Shown piece by piece: positions 49,330 to 57,440 of a stretch of 64,000 bases of DNA; within the stretch, counting starts at the first letter, position 1, and the number at the start of each line of letters is the position of its first letter. A program made the position numbers and the translations under genes. This DNA is from JALYXI01 sp963795835. GTDB lineage: Bacteria; Acidobacteriota; Terriglobia; Bryobacterales; Bryobacteraceae. Location of the stretch: NCBI GenBank assembly GCA_963795835.1, contig CAWCJC010000009.1:62001-126000 (forward strand), given 5' to 3'. Under the pieces are notes generated by a model that did no database searches, was not told where the DNA came from, and worked only from the letters and a program-made list of their open reading frames with translations.

Positions 49330-50829
49330 GTGTCGCGGCTCTTCCGCACTAAGAGCATCGACACATTAATTGAAGCTTCGGAGCGGCCGGAAGGGCAGCT
49401 TCGGAAGTCGCTCGGGCCTGTAAGCCTGACGGCGCTGGGTGTTGGCGCCGTGATCGGGTCCGGAATCTTCACGCTGACGGGTACGGCGGCGGCGGGAAAA
49501 ATCGAGAAAATCGAGTCGGTTTTCCACGCCACCATTCTCGATCTGCTCACGCAGGGCGTTCACGCGGGCTCCATGATGGGCCGGCAAGGTGCGGGGCCGG
49601 CCATCTCCATTTCGTTTTTGCTGGTGGCTGTGGCTTGCGTGTTCGCCGGGCTGTGCTACGCGGAACTGGCCTCGATGATTCCGGTGGCGGGCAGCGCTTA
49701 CACCTATTCCTACGCAATCCTGGGGGAAATTTTCGCCTGGATTATTGGGTGGGATTTGATCCTGGAATACGCGGTTTCGAACATGTCCGTGGCGGTGGGA
49801 TTTTCGGCCTATCTTCAGGATTTAGGCGACAACCTGATCGGGTATCATCTGCCGGCGGCGATTGCCTATCCGGCATTTGCGGCGGAGGGGCAGCCGAGCG
49901 GCGTGTTCAACATTCCGGCGCTGGTGATCACGATGCTGGTGACTTGGGTTTTGGTGCGGGGCGTGCGGGAGAGCGCGGGCGCCAATACGGCCATGGTGGT
50001 GATTAAGATTGCGGCAATCGTCCTGTTTTGCGCCGGGGCGGCGAACGCGATCAAGGTGGAGAACTGGAAGCCGTTTGCGCCCAACGGCTTCTCGGGAATC
50101 CTCACGGGCGCTTCCATCGTCTTCTTTACGTATATCGGGTTCGATTCGATTTCCACGGCCGCCGAGGAGTGCAAGAAGCCGCAGCGCGATTTGCCGTTCG
50201 GGATTATCGCAACGTTGATCGTCTGCACGATTTTGTATGGCAGCGTGGCGCTGGTGTTGACCGGCATTGCGAAATACCAGACGCTCAATACGGATTCGCC
50301 GGTGGCCGACGCGTTGAAAGCTTTGGGCTATAACCGGCTTCGCGTGATTGTGACGTTCGGCGCGCTGATGGGAATGATGTCGTCATTGCTGGTCTATCAG
50401 TACGGGCAGGCGCGGGTGTGGTTTGCAATGTCGCGCGATGGCCTGCTCCCCAAGATGTTCGCGAGCGTGCACCCGGTCTATCAGACACCGCATATCAGCA
50501 CCTGGATCGCGGGGCTGGTGGTCGGGATTCCGGCGGGGCTTTGGGATATTGCGACGTTTGCGGAGCTTTCGAACATCGGGACGCTGTTTGCGTTTGTGCT
50601 GGTTTCGATCGGGGTAATCGTGTTGCGCAGGAAGCAGCCGGACCGGCCGCGCAGTTTTCGGGTGCCACTGGTTCCGCTGGTGCCGATTCTGTCGATTGTC
50701 TGTTGTCTGGTGCTGATGATGGGCTTGCCGCTGATTACCTGGGTCCGTTTTTTTGTCTGGCTGGCGATGGGGTTGGCAATTTACTTCATCTTTAGCCGGC
50801 GACATAGCACGCTGGAGACTGCGGGGTAA
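49330..50829 (+). CDS. APC-superfamily amino-acid permease (cationic amino-acid transporter type)
   Basis: A 499-residue protein with about 12 membrane segments. The substrate-binding region of segment 1 reads 'LTALGVGAVIGSGIFTLTGT'. 'YAELASMIPVAGSAYTYSY' and 'AWIIGWDLILEYAVSNMSVA' are typical of the CAT/YfnA group, as are 'FFTYIGFDSISTAAEECKKP' and 'DGLLPKMFASVHP'. It probably imports a cationic or neutral amino acid. The start is GTG 49330. A loop of about 25 residues at about 70-90 is longer than in many members. The stop overlaps the ATG of the next gene by one base. Confidence 0.92.
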   Translation: MSRLFRTKSIDTLIEASERPEGQLRKSLGPVSLTALGVGAVIGSGIFTLTGTAAAGKIEKIESVFHATILDLLTQGVHAGSMMGRQGAGPAISISFLLVAVACVFAGLCYAELASMIPVAGSAYTYSYAILGEIFAWIIGWDLILEYAVSNMSVAVGFSAYLQDLGDNLIGYHLPAAIAYPAFAAEGQPSGVFNIPALVITMLVTWVLVRGVRESAGANTAMVVIKIAAIVLFCAGAANAIKVENWKPFAPNGFSGILTGASIVFFTYIGFDSISTAAEECKKPQRDLPFGIIATLIVCTILYGSVALVLTGIAKYQTLNTDSPVADALKALGYNRLRVIVTFGALMGMMSSLLVYQYGQARVWFAMSRDGLLPKMFASVHPVYQTPHISTWIAGLVVGIPAGLWDIATFAELSNIGTLFAFVLVSIGVIVLRRKQPDRPRSFRVPLVPLVPILSIVCCLVLMMGLPLITWVRFFVWLAMGLAIYFIFSRRHSTLETAG

Positions 50830-51308
50830 TGGTGCAAGTTCGCAAGACCGAACCGCGGGACGCGGCGGCGCTGTTGCGATTGATTGTGGCGTTAGCGGAT
50901 TACGAGAAGCTTTCGCCTCCGGATGAGGCTGCGCAACAACGATTGATTCGCGATCTCTTCGCGGAGAGGCCCAAGGTGGAGTCGCTGATCGCAGAGGTGA
51001 ATGGAACGGCCGCGGGTTACACGTTCTTTTTCGAAACATACTCCACCTTTCTCGCGTTGCCGACGTTGTTCCTGGAAGACCTGTTCGTGCTGCCTGAGTT
51101 TCGCGGACAAGGCGTTGGCGCGGCGCTCTTCCGGACGATGGCGCAGGAGGCGTGGGTGCGCGGGTGCGGGCGAATGGAATGGACGGTGCTCGATTGGAAC
51201 CAGCTAGCCATCGATTTTTACGAGCGCTTTGGGGCGAATCGCTCGGCCGATTGGCTGCCTTACCGTTTGCTCCGCTCGGAACTGGACGCGGTGCGGCTGG
51301 CTCCCTAA
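50829..51308 (+). CDS. GNAT acetyltransferase
   Basis: A 159-residue protein. 'LFLEDLFVLPEFRGQGVGAA' contains the acetyl-CoA-binding R/Q-x-x-G-x-G/A motif, and 'ARGCGRMEWTVLDWNQLAID'-like residues with 'FYERFGA' form the C-terminal half. The pattern is that of diamine N-acetyltransferase-like GNATs (SSAT group). It begins at the last base of the permease stop and ends at the convergent FAD oxidase gene with a 4-bp overlap. Confidence 0.88.
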   Translation: MVQVRKTEPRDAAALLRLIVALADYEKLSPPDEAAQQRLIRDLFAERPKVESLIAEVNGTAAGYTFFFETYSTFLALPTLFLEDLFVLPEFRGQGVGAALFRTMAQEAWVRGCGRMEWTVLDWNQLAIDFYERFGANRSADWLPYRLLRSELDAVRLAP

Positions 51309-52487
51309 CGCTTGGCTTGGTGCAGGCGTGATTCGAGCAGTGCCTGGGCGGCACGACGGCCGGAGGCAAGCGCGCCATCGATGGAAGCGTTTTCCGCGTA
51401 ATCGCCGCACCGGAAGAGGTTCGGGCGGACGAGCGCGGGGCGAGGTTGGTAAGTGTTTTGAACCGGCTGTGCGTAAGGTATGGTGTACGTGCGCAGGTGT
51501 TGCCAACGCGCGACACCGGCTCCGAACCAATCGGTAAGCTGCGCCCGGACGTCCGATTCGGGCACCGGTTCCAGAACAGACACGGAGATCAAACAGGCAC
51601 CGGGCGGCGCATAGCTTGGCGCGACTGAACTGAGGACTGCGCAGTTGTTCACTGGGCCCTGGCCATCGCCATTCAGAATGAGGATCGCTTCCGGTGTGGG
51701 GGGCTCTTCGGCTGCGTAGTAGAAGCAAACTACGGATCGGGAAGAGGTGGGCGGAGTTTCGCCAAGCAGGCGCGCTGCTTCAGGCTCTTCGGCTGCGATC
51801 ACAGTGGGGCCGGAGGGGAGATTGGTGACGCGGGTATTCAGCCGCACATCGAGTTCGTGCCCGACCTGCAGAGGGATGGCTTCCATACCGTGGCTGGGCA
51901 AGGCGGTCTCTCCTTCGGAGAACATGCGGAAGATGAACTCGAAGAGGCGGCTGGAGGTGGAGAGCTCGCGATCGAGGAAGATGCCGCCGAAGAACGGGCG
52001 AAAGAAGCGGTCCACCATTTTGCTGCTGAAACCCTGGGCTGCAAGGGCGGCGGCTGTGGACGTTTCAGGTCGCGTGAAGAGTTCCGCGAGGGGCACGCCG
52101 GTCACGGAGGTGCGGAGCGAAGCCACGCGGAGTTTGTCGGTGAAGGTGCCGATAGGAGAGGCGAGGCTGGAGACGGCATCCGCGGGGTGTCGCCAGGGGT
52201 CGGCCAAGTGGTGGAACTTCCCTTCGAAACGGATCATTGCGCCAGGGTAGAAGGGCTTCAGCTTGAGCGCTTCATAATTCAACAGGCGGCGGCATTCGGG
52301 ATAAGCGGTGAGGAGTACCTGAAAGCCGCGATCCAGGCGGAAGCCTTCGAAAGATATCCGTGCGGACCCGGCCTCCAACGCCATCGGAGGCTTCGAAGAC
52401 GATACATTCGACGCCTTGCGATTTCAGTTCGCGGGCACAGCTAAGACCGGCCAAACCCGCGCCGATGATGGTGACGGGCTCGTTCAC
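51305..52487 (-). pseudogene. FAD-dependent amine oxidase/phytoene-desaturase-like protein, frameshifted
   Basis: The start (52487) gives a dinucleotide-binding fold 'VTIIGAGLAGLSCARELKS' and 'VFEASDGVGGRVRTD', then the frame derails. The +1 frame continues as 'SFEGFRLDRGFQVLLTAYPE' and goes on for about 340 residues to 51305, with 'VARWQHLRTYTIPYAQPVQN' and 'LFRCGDYAENASIDGALASG' near the end. One surplus base in 'GATATC' (52348-52356) explains the break. If corrected, the protein has about 393 residues. It is the last gene of a four-gene overlapped operon. Confidence 0.82.
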
Positions 52488-52816
52488 GGCCTTGCGGGCA
52501 TGCTCTCAGCGGCGAGCACTTCGACCGAGTTGCCGGCCGGGTCAGTAATGTAACAGGAGCGCGTGCCATCGCGGTGCAACTTGAGCGCGCCGAACTGCTC
52601 CGCCGCGGGATGAACGAAGCCGATGTGTGCGGGGTGCTGTTCGGGAATGACCAGGGCAAGGCGGATGTTAGCAAAGCCAAGAAGGGCCCAGGTAGGGTCC
52701 TGGTATTCGATGGTGCATTGAAAAGTTTGCGTGTACCAGTCGACGGCGGCGGCCACGTTGGTGACGGGAACCGCTATGTGATCGATGGAGTTGAGGCTGG
52801 GGGCGCTCATACTCAC
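52484..52816 (-). CDS. VOC-family (glyoxalase/bleomycin-resistance-like) protein
   Basis: A 110-residue protein. 'IDHIAVPVTNVAAAVDWYTQ' is the first beta-alpha-beta unit with the metal-type His; 'CYITDPAGNSVEVLAA' is the second with the Glu. The length suits a one-domain VOC protein acting as a dimer. The ATG overlaps the renalase-like stop, and the stop overlaps the FAD oxidase start (both ATGA). The substrate is unknown. Confidence 0.85.
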   Translation of the reverse strand: MSMSAPSLNSIDHIAVPVTNVAAAVDWYTQTFQCTIEYQDPTWALLGFANIRLALVIPEQHPAHIGFVHPAAEQFGALKLHRDGTRSCYITDPAGNSVEVLAAESMPARP

Positions 52817-53787
52817 GATGCTAGCAAGCTCTCAGCCGCCGCCATGCCGGAAAGAGCCGCACCTTCGACGCGGGGACCCTGGAACATGTCGCCGGCGAAG
52901 AGCAGAGGCGCGGCGTGGTCAATCCGAAGGAAAGGCCGGGGGTCGGGCTGGATGGGCATGCTGAAACGCCAACGGTGCAGGAGGGGCATGCGGGCCGGGC
53001 CGGAGAGCCAGGGTTTGGCCTGTTCCAGAAGGTAATCGATGATGACGCGATCGGCTACGTTCCAGTGGTCGCGGCTGAAATCGGCACTGGCATGGATGGT
53101 GAGAGCGGTGACCTCCGGTGAGATTCCCTTGGCGCGATTGTCGCAGATGAAGGAAAGTGGACCCTCTTGAAAACGGAGAGCTCCCGGAGGGGGAAGCAGA
53201 CTGGGTTTGTCCAGGCTGGCGAGGAGCGCGATGCAGGGATGATACTTCAGGGCATCGAGTTCGGCCCGCTGTTGCTCGGGCAACTCGGAGCCGCCCAAGT
53301 CCAGAAGATCGAGCGCCTGCGGGACGGGGGTGGTGACGATGAGCGCCTGCGCGGAGAGTGTCTGGCCGGATTCCAGAACCGCCACCCAGGTCTTCTCCGT
53401 TTGCTGAAGCCGAACGACTCGGTGACGGGGACGAACATCGATGCCGCGCGCCAGGTGTTTTGCGATGGCGTTCATTCCCCCGGTACCTTGAAACCGCGGG
53501 TGACCATCTTCGGTGGAAGGGTGCTGAGGCGTGCCGATGCCTCGGCACCACTCGTAGATCACGCCTTCGCGCTGCAGGTTTTCGACAAGGGAAAGGAAGC
53601 GCGGGTTGCGGGCCGTAATGAACTGTGCGCCATGGTCGTAAACGCCTTCGTCCACGCGGCGGGTCGCCAAGCGACCGCCAACGCCCCGGCCTTTATCGAG
53701 AACGGTGGTCTCCCAGTTCGCGTCATGGAGCAGGCGCGCGGCATTCAATCCGGCCATGCCGGCGCCAATGATCAGACAAGTCTTCAC
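52813..53787 (-). CDS. Renalase-like FAD/NAD(P)-dependent oxidoreductase
   Basis: A 324-residue flavoprotein. 'CLIIGAGMAGLNAARLLHDA' is the FAD fingerprint. 'LDKGRGVGGRLATRR' and 'YDHGAQFITAR' are characteristic of the bacterial renalase group, and the end 'LLFAGDMFQGPRVEGAALSG' is the second FAD contact. Bacterial renalases oxidise isomeric dihydro-forms of NAD(P)H; whether this one does is inferred. It overlaps its neighbours by 4 bp on both sides. Confidence 0.85.
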   Translation of the reverse strand: MKTCLIIGAGMAGLNAARLLHDANWETTVLDKGRGVGGRLATRRVDEGVYDHGAQFITARNPRFLSLVENLQREGVIYEWCRGIGTPQHPSTEDGHPRFQGTGGMNAIAKHLARGIDVRPRHRVVRLQQTEKTWVAVLESGQTLSAQALIVTTPVPQALDLLDLGGSELPEQQRAELDALKYHPCIALLASLDKPSLLPPPGALRFQEGPLSFICDNRAKGISPEVTALTIHASADFSRDHWNVADRVIIDYLLEQAKPWLSGPARMPLLHRWRFSMPIQPDPRPFLRIDHAAPLLFAGDMFQGPRVEGAALSGMAAAESLLAS

Positions 53788-54530
53788 GTTGCGGAGATAG
53801 GCCGCAAGTTACTCAAGCCCCCATCGACACCAATCACCTGTCCGGTTACCCAGCTTTGTTCAGGATCGAGGAGCCACGCGAGCGCGCTCGCCACTTCAGC
53901 GGGCTCCCCGATACGGCCGAGCGGGTGCATACTCACGGACATCTTCAACGCGGCTTCGCTCTCGGTTAATTTTTTAGTGAGCGGTGTTCGAATCAAGCCG
54001 GGCGCAACGCAATTCACGCGAATGTGTTGGCGGGCGTAAGAGGCTGCCGCGGAGACGGTAAGTCCGATAATTCCGGCTTTGGCGGCCGCAATCGCTTCGT
54101 GGTTTGCCAGGCCGACACGGGCCGCCACGGATGATACCAGCGCAATGGAACCCCCGGTGCGCAGCATCGCTCGCGCGCCGGCGCGAACGGTTGCAAAAGC
54201 AGATGTGAGATTTGCGGCGAGGGTATCGGAGAATTCGGCTTCGGAGGTAAGGTGCGCGGGCTTCAAAATGAGCGATCCCACGCAATTTGCTACACCATCC
54301 ACGCGGCCATGGAGTTCCATGGCTTCGGCGAAAACGGCGTCTACCTGATCGAAGCGGGTAGCCTCAACGGAGGCGCCGTGTGCCCCTAACTCTCCCGCGA
54401 GCAAGGCAATCGGCCCGGGCGTTCGGCCGGCCAGAATCAACTTTGCACCGCGCGCGGCTAACCGCCGGGCGAGCATGGAACCGATTCCACCGGCAGCGCC
54501 CAAAATCACGATTACCGGCGAGCTTTCCAT
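53784..54530 (-). CDS. SDR-family protein lacking the catalytic tyrosine
   Basis: A 248-residue Rossmann-fold protein. Cofactor motif 'VILGAAGGIGSMLARRLA'. The Ser of the triad is in 'IALVSSVAARVG'. The normal Y-x-x-x-K is replaced: 'NHEAIAAAKAGIIGL' has the Lys, with Ile where Tyr should be and His-Glu just before. 'IRVNCVAPGLIRTPLT' and 'VTGQVIGVDGGLSN' complete the fold. I use ATG 54530 because the sequence before it is not SDR-like. It is the first gene of the SDR-renalase-VOC-FAD operon. Confidence 0.85.
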   Translation of the reverse strand: MESSPVIVILGAAGGIGSMLARRLAARGAKLILAGRTPGPIALLAGELGAHGASVEATRFDQVDAVFAEAMELHGRVDGVANCVGSLILKPAHLTSEAEFSDTLAANLTSAFATVRAGARAMLRTGGSIALVSSVAARVGLANHEAIAAAKAGIIGLTVSAAASYARQHIRVNCVAPGLIRTPLTKKLTESEAALKMSVSMHPLGRIGEPAEVASALAWLLDPEQSWVTGQVIGVDGGLSNLRPISAT

Positions 54531-54582
54531 CCGTTCCTCATACCCTGGGGGATGCTTTGCGGGGGAATTTAGCGCTAAAACT

Positions 54583-55299
54583 TCAGATCTTTGGGGGCTC
54601 GCTGACGCCGCCGGGAGCGGAAAGCACCACCAGATCCACACGACGGTTGCGGGCACGGCCGGCCTCCGTTTCGTTAGATTCCACGGGAACGGTATCCGCA
54701 TATCCAGCAGCCGAAAGACGGAACCGGCTGGTTCCGTAGCGCTCTTCGAGAGCTTTCAAAACCTGAACCGCGCGAGCGGCAGACAGTTCCCAGTTGCTGG
54801 AAAAGCGCGAGCTGTGAATCGGGACGGAATCAGAATGACCCTCGAGCCTGACGGGATTCGGCACGGCGGAAAGAGCGGAGGCAACCTTGGCAAGGCTCGG
54901 GAACGAGTCCGGCTGAACACGGTCTTCACCGGGCGAGAAGAAGGAGGCTTCGCCCAGTGTGATTACCAGACCGCGGGTTTCGAGACTCATCCGCATTTTG
55001 CCGGAATCGAGCTCTTCGGCAAGCTCTTTTTCCAGCAATCGCATGGACGGAGTAAGGTCGGCAAACCTGGGGTCAGCGGGCGGCGCGGTAAGCGGGTTGC
55101 GATTCGTGGGGGTTGCCGCGGCGCGATGTCCAAAAGCCTTTTCTACGGATTGCGAGACTTTGTGCGCTTTCGTTTTGTTGGTCTCCGAAGAGGCAAACAT
55201 CACGACGAAGAAGGCGAACATGAGCGTGATGAAATCAGCATAGGAAATCAGCCAGCGATCGTGATTGGCAGGAGCGGCGAGTTTGCGGCGTCTCGGCAT
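54583..55299 (-). CDS. motB: Flagellar motor stator protein MotB
   Basis: A 238-residue protein. One N-terminal membrane segment with the proton-carrying Asp in 'WLISYADFITLMFAFFVVMF'. The C-terminal OmpA/MotB peptidoglycan-binding domain shows 'VRLEGHSDSVPIHSSRFSSN' and 'SRFRLSAAGYADTVPVESN'. With MotA it forms the stator that drives the flagellum. I use ATG 55299, where the basic n-region starts. It lies downstream of motA with a 41-bp gap. Confidence 0.92.
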   Translation of the reverse strand: MPRRRKLAAPANHDRWLISYADFITLMFAFFVVMFASSETNKTKAHKVSQSVEKAFGHRAAATPTNRNPLTAPPADPRFADLTPSMRLLEKELAEELDSGKMRMSLETRGLVITLGEASFFSPGEDRVQPDSFPSLAKVASALSAVPNPVRLEGHSDSVPIHSSRFSSNWELSAARAVQVLKALEERYGTSRFRLSAAGYADTVPVESNETEAGRARNRRVDLVVLSAPGGVSEPPKI

Positions 55300-55340
55300 C
55301 TTATGGGTGCAGTTCAGTGGCGGCAGTTCAGGGGGCAAGT

Positions 55341-56177
55341 TCAGGCAGGAGAGGAAACGGGGCGGGCCGCTGGCGCGGGGCGTTCGCCACGCTGGCGCGC
55401 CGGAGGCTTCGGGCGCGAAACATAGGGTTCGAGCTTCAGACGAAGTAAAGTGGGGTTCAGCAGTTCCGCGATGCCTATCACGCCATCGAGAGTCAGCTCG
55501 CGAATCTGGGTAAGGTGGGCGGACCGCGCCCTCAGCTTCGCGGCGATGGGCAGCAGAATCAAATTCGCGAGCGCCACGCCGTATACCGTGGCGACAAAGG
55601 AAACTGCAATACCGCGGCCTACTTCGTCCATGTTTTCGAGGTGCTTCATCACTTGGATCAGGCCAAGCACCGCGCCGATGATTCCGACCGTGGGAGCGTA
55701 CCCGCCGGCTGTCTCAAACACCTTGGCCTGATCCTCTCGGAGAAACTCTTCCGCGTCGAGTTCCAACTCCATGATGCCGCGGATTTGTTCAGTGGGCGTG
55801 TTGTCAACTACCAGGCTCAATGCTTTTCTCATGAAAGGATCTTTCATGGCGAGAGCCTCCGCTTCAAGTGAGGTCAAGCCCTCTTTTCTGGCTCTGGTAG
55901 CGAGATGAATCATCTCGTCCATAACTTGATGGAGCACCACCGGGCGATCGAAAAAGACCAGTTTGAAACTAAGTGCCGTGCCGCGCAAGATTGCAAAAGG
56001 CGTGGAGATTAGAACGGCCCCTAGGGTTCCGCCCACCACCATAAGACCGGCGGTAAGTTGGGCGACATCTTGGATGCTGCCTCCCTCAAGGAGCAGGCCG
56101 CCAATTACACTGCCGAGCGCAACGAACACTCCCGCGAGAGTTGCGAAATCCGGATTACTGCGCTGGGTGGAATTCAT
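55341..56177 (-). CDS. motA: Flagellar motor stator protein MotA
   Basis: A 278-residue protein with four membrane segments. 'ATLAGVFVALGSVIGGLLLE' is the first. 'DPFMRKALSLVVDNTPTEQI' is in the cytoplasmic loop, and 'AGGYAPTVGIIGAVLGLIQV' followed by 'ENMDEVGRGIAVSFVATVYG' is the conserved pair of helices 3 and 4 with the Pro residues involved in torque generation. The C-terminus has a Pro/Arg-rich tail. A sigma-28-like promoter lies upstream. Confidence 0.94.
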   Translation of the reverse strand: MNSTQRSNPDFATLAGVFVALGSVIGGLLLEGGSIQDVAQLTAGLMVVGGTLGAVLISTPFAILRGTALSFKLVFFDRPVVLHQVMDEMIHLATRARKEGLTSLEAEALAMKDPFMRKALSLVVDNTPTEQIRGIMELELDAEEFLREDQAKVFETAGGYAPTVGIIGAVLGLIQVMKHLENMDEVGRGIAVSFVATVYGVALANLILLPIAAKLRARSAHLTQIRELTLDGVIGIAELLNPTLLRLKLEPYVSRPKPPARQRGERPAPAARPVSSPA

Positions 56178-56196
56178 CGGTTTTCAGACGGGTATC

Positions 56197-56224
56197 TGAT
56201 CGTCAGGGCAGCAGAAAAACTTTA
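56197..56224 (-). promoter_or_regulatory. Sigma-28-type promoter of motAB
   Basis: On the minus strand an exact TAAAGTTT (56217-56224) is followed after 12 bases by GACGATCA (56197-56204), matching GCCGATAA at six of eight positions. The motA ATG at 56177 lies about 20 bases downstream. Confidence 0.65.
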
Positions 56225-56239
56225 GTGAAAAAAAGTTTC

Positions 56240-56264
56240 TAAAATCTAAAACCGCCGCCGATAA
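56240..56264 (+). promoter_or_regulatory. Possible sigma-28-type promoter for the small ORF at 56271
   Basis: GCCGATAA (56257-56264) is an exact match to the FliA -10 consensus. The best -35 partner, TAAAATCT (56240-56247), matches six of eight but the spacer is 9 bases rather than 11. The ATG at 56271 would lie right at the expected transcription start. Confidence 0.4.
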
Positions 56265-56270
56265 GATTTT

Positions 56271-56453
56271 ATGAAAAGAAGGGAAACAGACGAAAGCTCC
56301 TTCGAAGAGGAACGGCGGGAAGCACTGGAGAGTGTAACCATGGGATTGCTCGAAAGGCCGAATGACCCGGTTACGCGATCGGCTTGCGCCTATCTGTTGA
56401 AACATTTGCGCGCCGCTTCGGAAGACGAAAACCGTTTTGCCCTGGTAGCGTGA
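56271..56453 (+). CDS. Small acidic/basic ORF between motA and fliM
   Basis: 60 residues, highly charged ('RRETDESSFEEERREALESV' then 'LLERPNDPVTRSACAYLL'), probably helical. It is transcribed opposite to all flagellar genes around it, ends 4 bp before the end of fliM, and has an exact FliA-type -10 box just before its ATG, which could give a leaderless mRNA. No ribosome-binding site is visible and no family is recognised. Confidence 0.4.
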   Translation: MKRRETDESSFEEERREALESVTMGLLERPNDPVTRSACAYLLKHLRAASEDENRFALVA

Positions 56454-56457
56454 CATT

Positions 56458-57438
56458 TCAAGAAAGGGGTGCCAGCGCTGGCACGGGCGGGCAACGGACC
56501 TCATCGATGGCGAACCCTAGCCTGTTCCCCACCGTGGCGATCTGGCCGTGAAACTTCAACTTGCCGTTAATGGTGAGATCGAGCGGCTTCTCCACCGGGT
56601 AATCGAATGTGAGAACATCGCCAACTTTAATGGCCATCATGTCTTTCAGGAGTAGTGACGGTCCATCCAATCGGACCTGCGCTTCCATCAAGGCCCCGCC
56701 AATCAAGTCGAAAATTCGAATGTGCTCGTTGCTGGTGGATTCCGTCTTTCGAACCGACCATTGCTGATCGAATTTTTGACGCATCATCTTGATGATGATG
56801 GAGGGCATGGCGATGTTCATCATGCCAATGGTTTCGCCGATTCGAATTTCGATTGCAATTGCCACAACGGCTTCGCTGGGAGCCAGAATCTGCAGAAACT
56901 GCGGCTCCGTCTCCATGGACTCGATACCGAAATCGATAGAGGTTACACCTTTCCACGCTTCTTTCAGGTCGCGAAGGATAATGCGAAAGAGTCCTTCGAG
57001 CAGGTTTTGTTCAATCTCGGTGATTTCGCGTTGAATAGTGGCGGATGCTTTTCCATTCCCGCCGAGCAAGATCTCGAGTATGGGAAAAATGATGGACGAG
57101 TTCAGTTCCAGAACCGCATTGCCATCATAGGGCCGCATGTTCAAGGACACGACGCATGTGGGGGAAGGCAAGCACTCCAGGAATTCCGCGTACGATAGCT
57201 GCTCGACGCTCACCAGGTTCACGATGAGATAAGAACGCAGGTAAGCGGAAAGGCTGGAAACCAGGTTCCGGACAAAGTTGTCGTGCAGCATGTGTATAGC
57301 ACGAAGCTGCGATTTTGCAATGCGATCCGGGCGCCGAAAGTCGAACAGCTCGGCCTTTTTTGAGAGATGATCTTCGCCGGTTTGCGTTTGCAGGTTCTGG
57401 AATACGGCATCGATTTCCCGCTGGGAGAGTTGGGTCAT
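56458..57438 (-). CDS. fliM: Flagellar motor switch protein FliM
   Basis: A 326-residue protein. 'LSQREIDAVFQNL' is the CheY-P-binding N-terminus. The middle domain includes 'YDFRRPDRIAKSQLRAIHML'-type sequence ('FDFRRPDRIAKSQLRAI') and 'LLGGNGKA'. The C-terminal SpoA-like domain includes 'LKDMMAIKVGDVLTFDYPVE'. FliM sits in the C-ring and sets rotation direction. It starts 2 bp after flgL, in the flgM-flgN-flgK-flgL-fliM operon; fliM is not usually placed with hook-filament junction genes. Confidence 0.94.
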   Translation of the reverse strand: MTQLSQREIDAVFQNLQTQTGEDHLSKKAELFDFRRPDRIAKSQLRAIHMLHDNFVRNLVSSLSAYLRSYLIVNLVSVEQLSYAEFLECLPSPTCVVSLNMRPYDGNAVLELNSSIIFPILEILLGGNGKASATIQREITEIEQNLLEGLFRIILRDLKEAWKGVTSIDFGIESMETEPQFLQILAPSEAVVAIAIEIRIGETIGMMNIAMPSIIIKMMRQKFDQQWSVRKTESTSNEHIRIFDLIGGALMEAQVRLDGPSLLLKDMMAIKVGDVLTFDYPVEKPLDLTINGKLKFHGQIATVGNRLGFAIDEVRCPPVPALAPLS

Positions 57439-57440
57439 AG

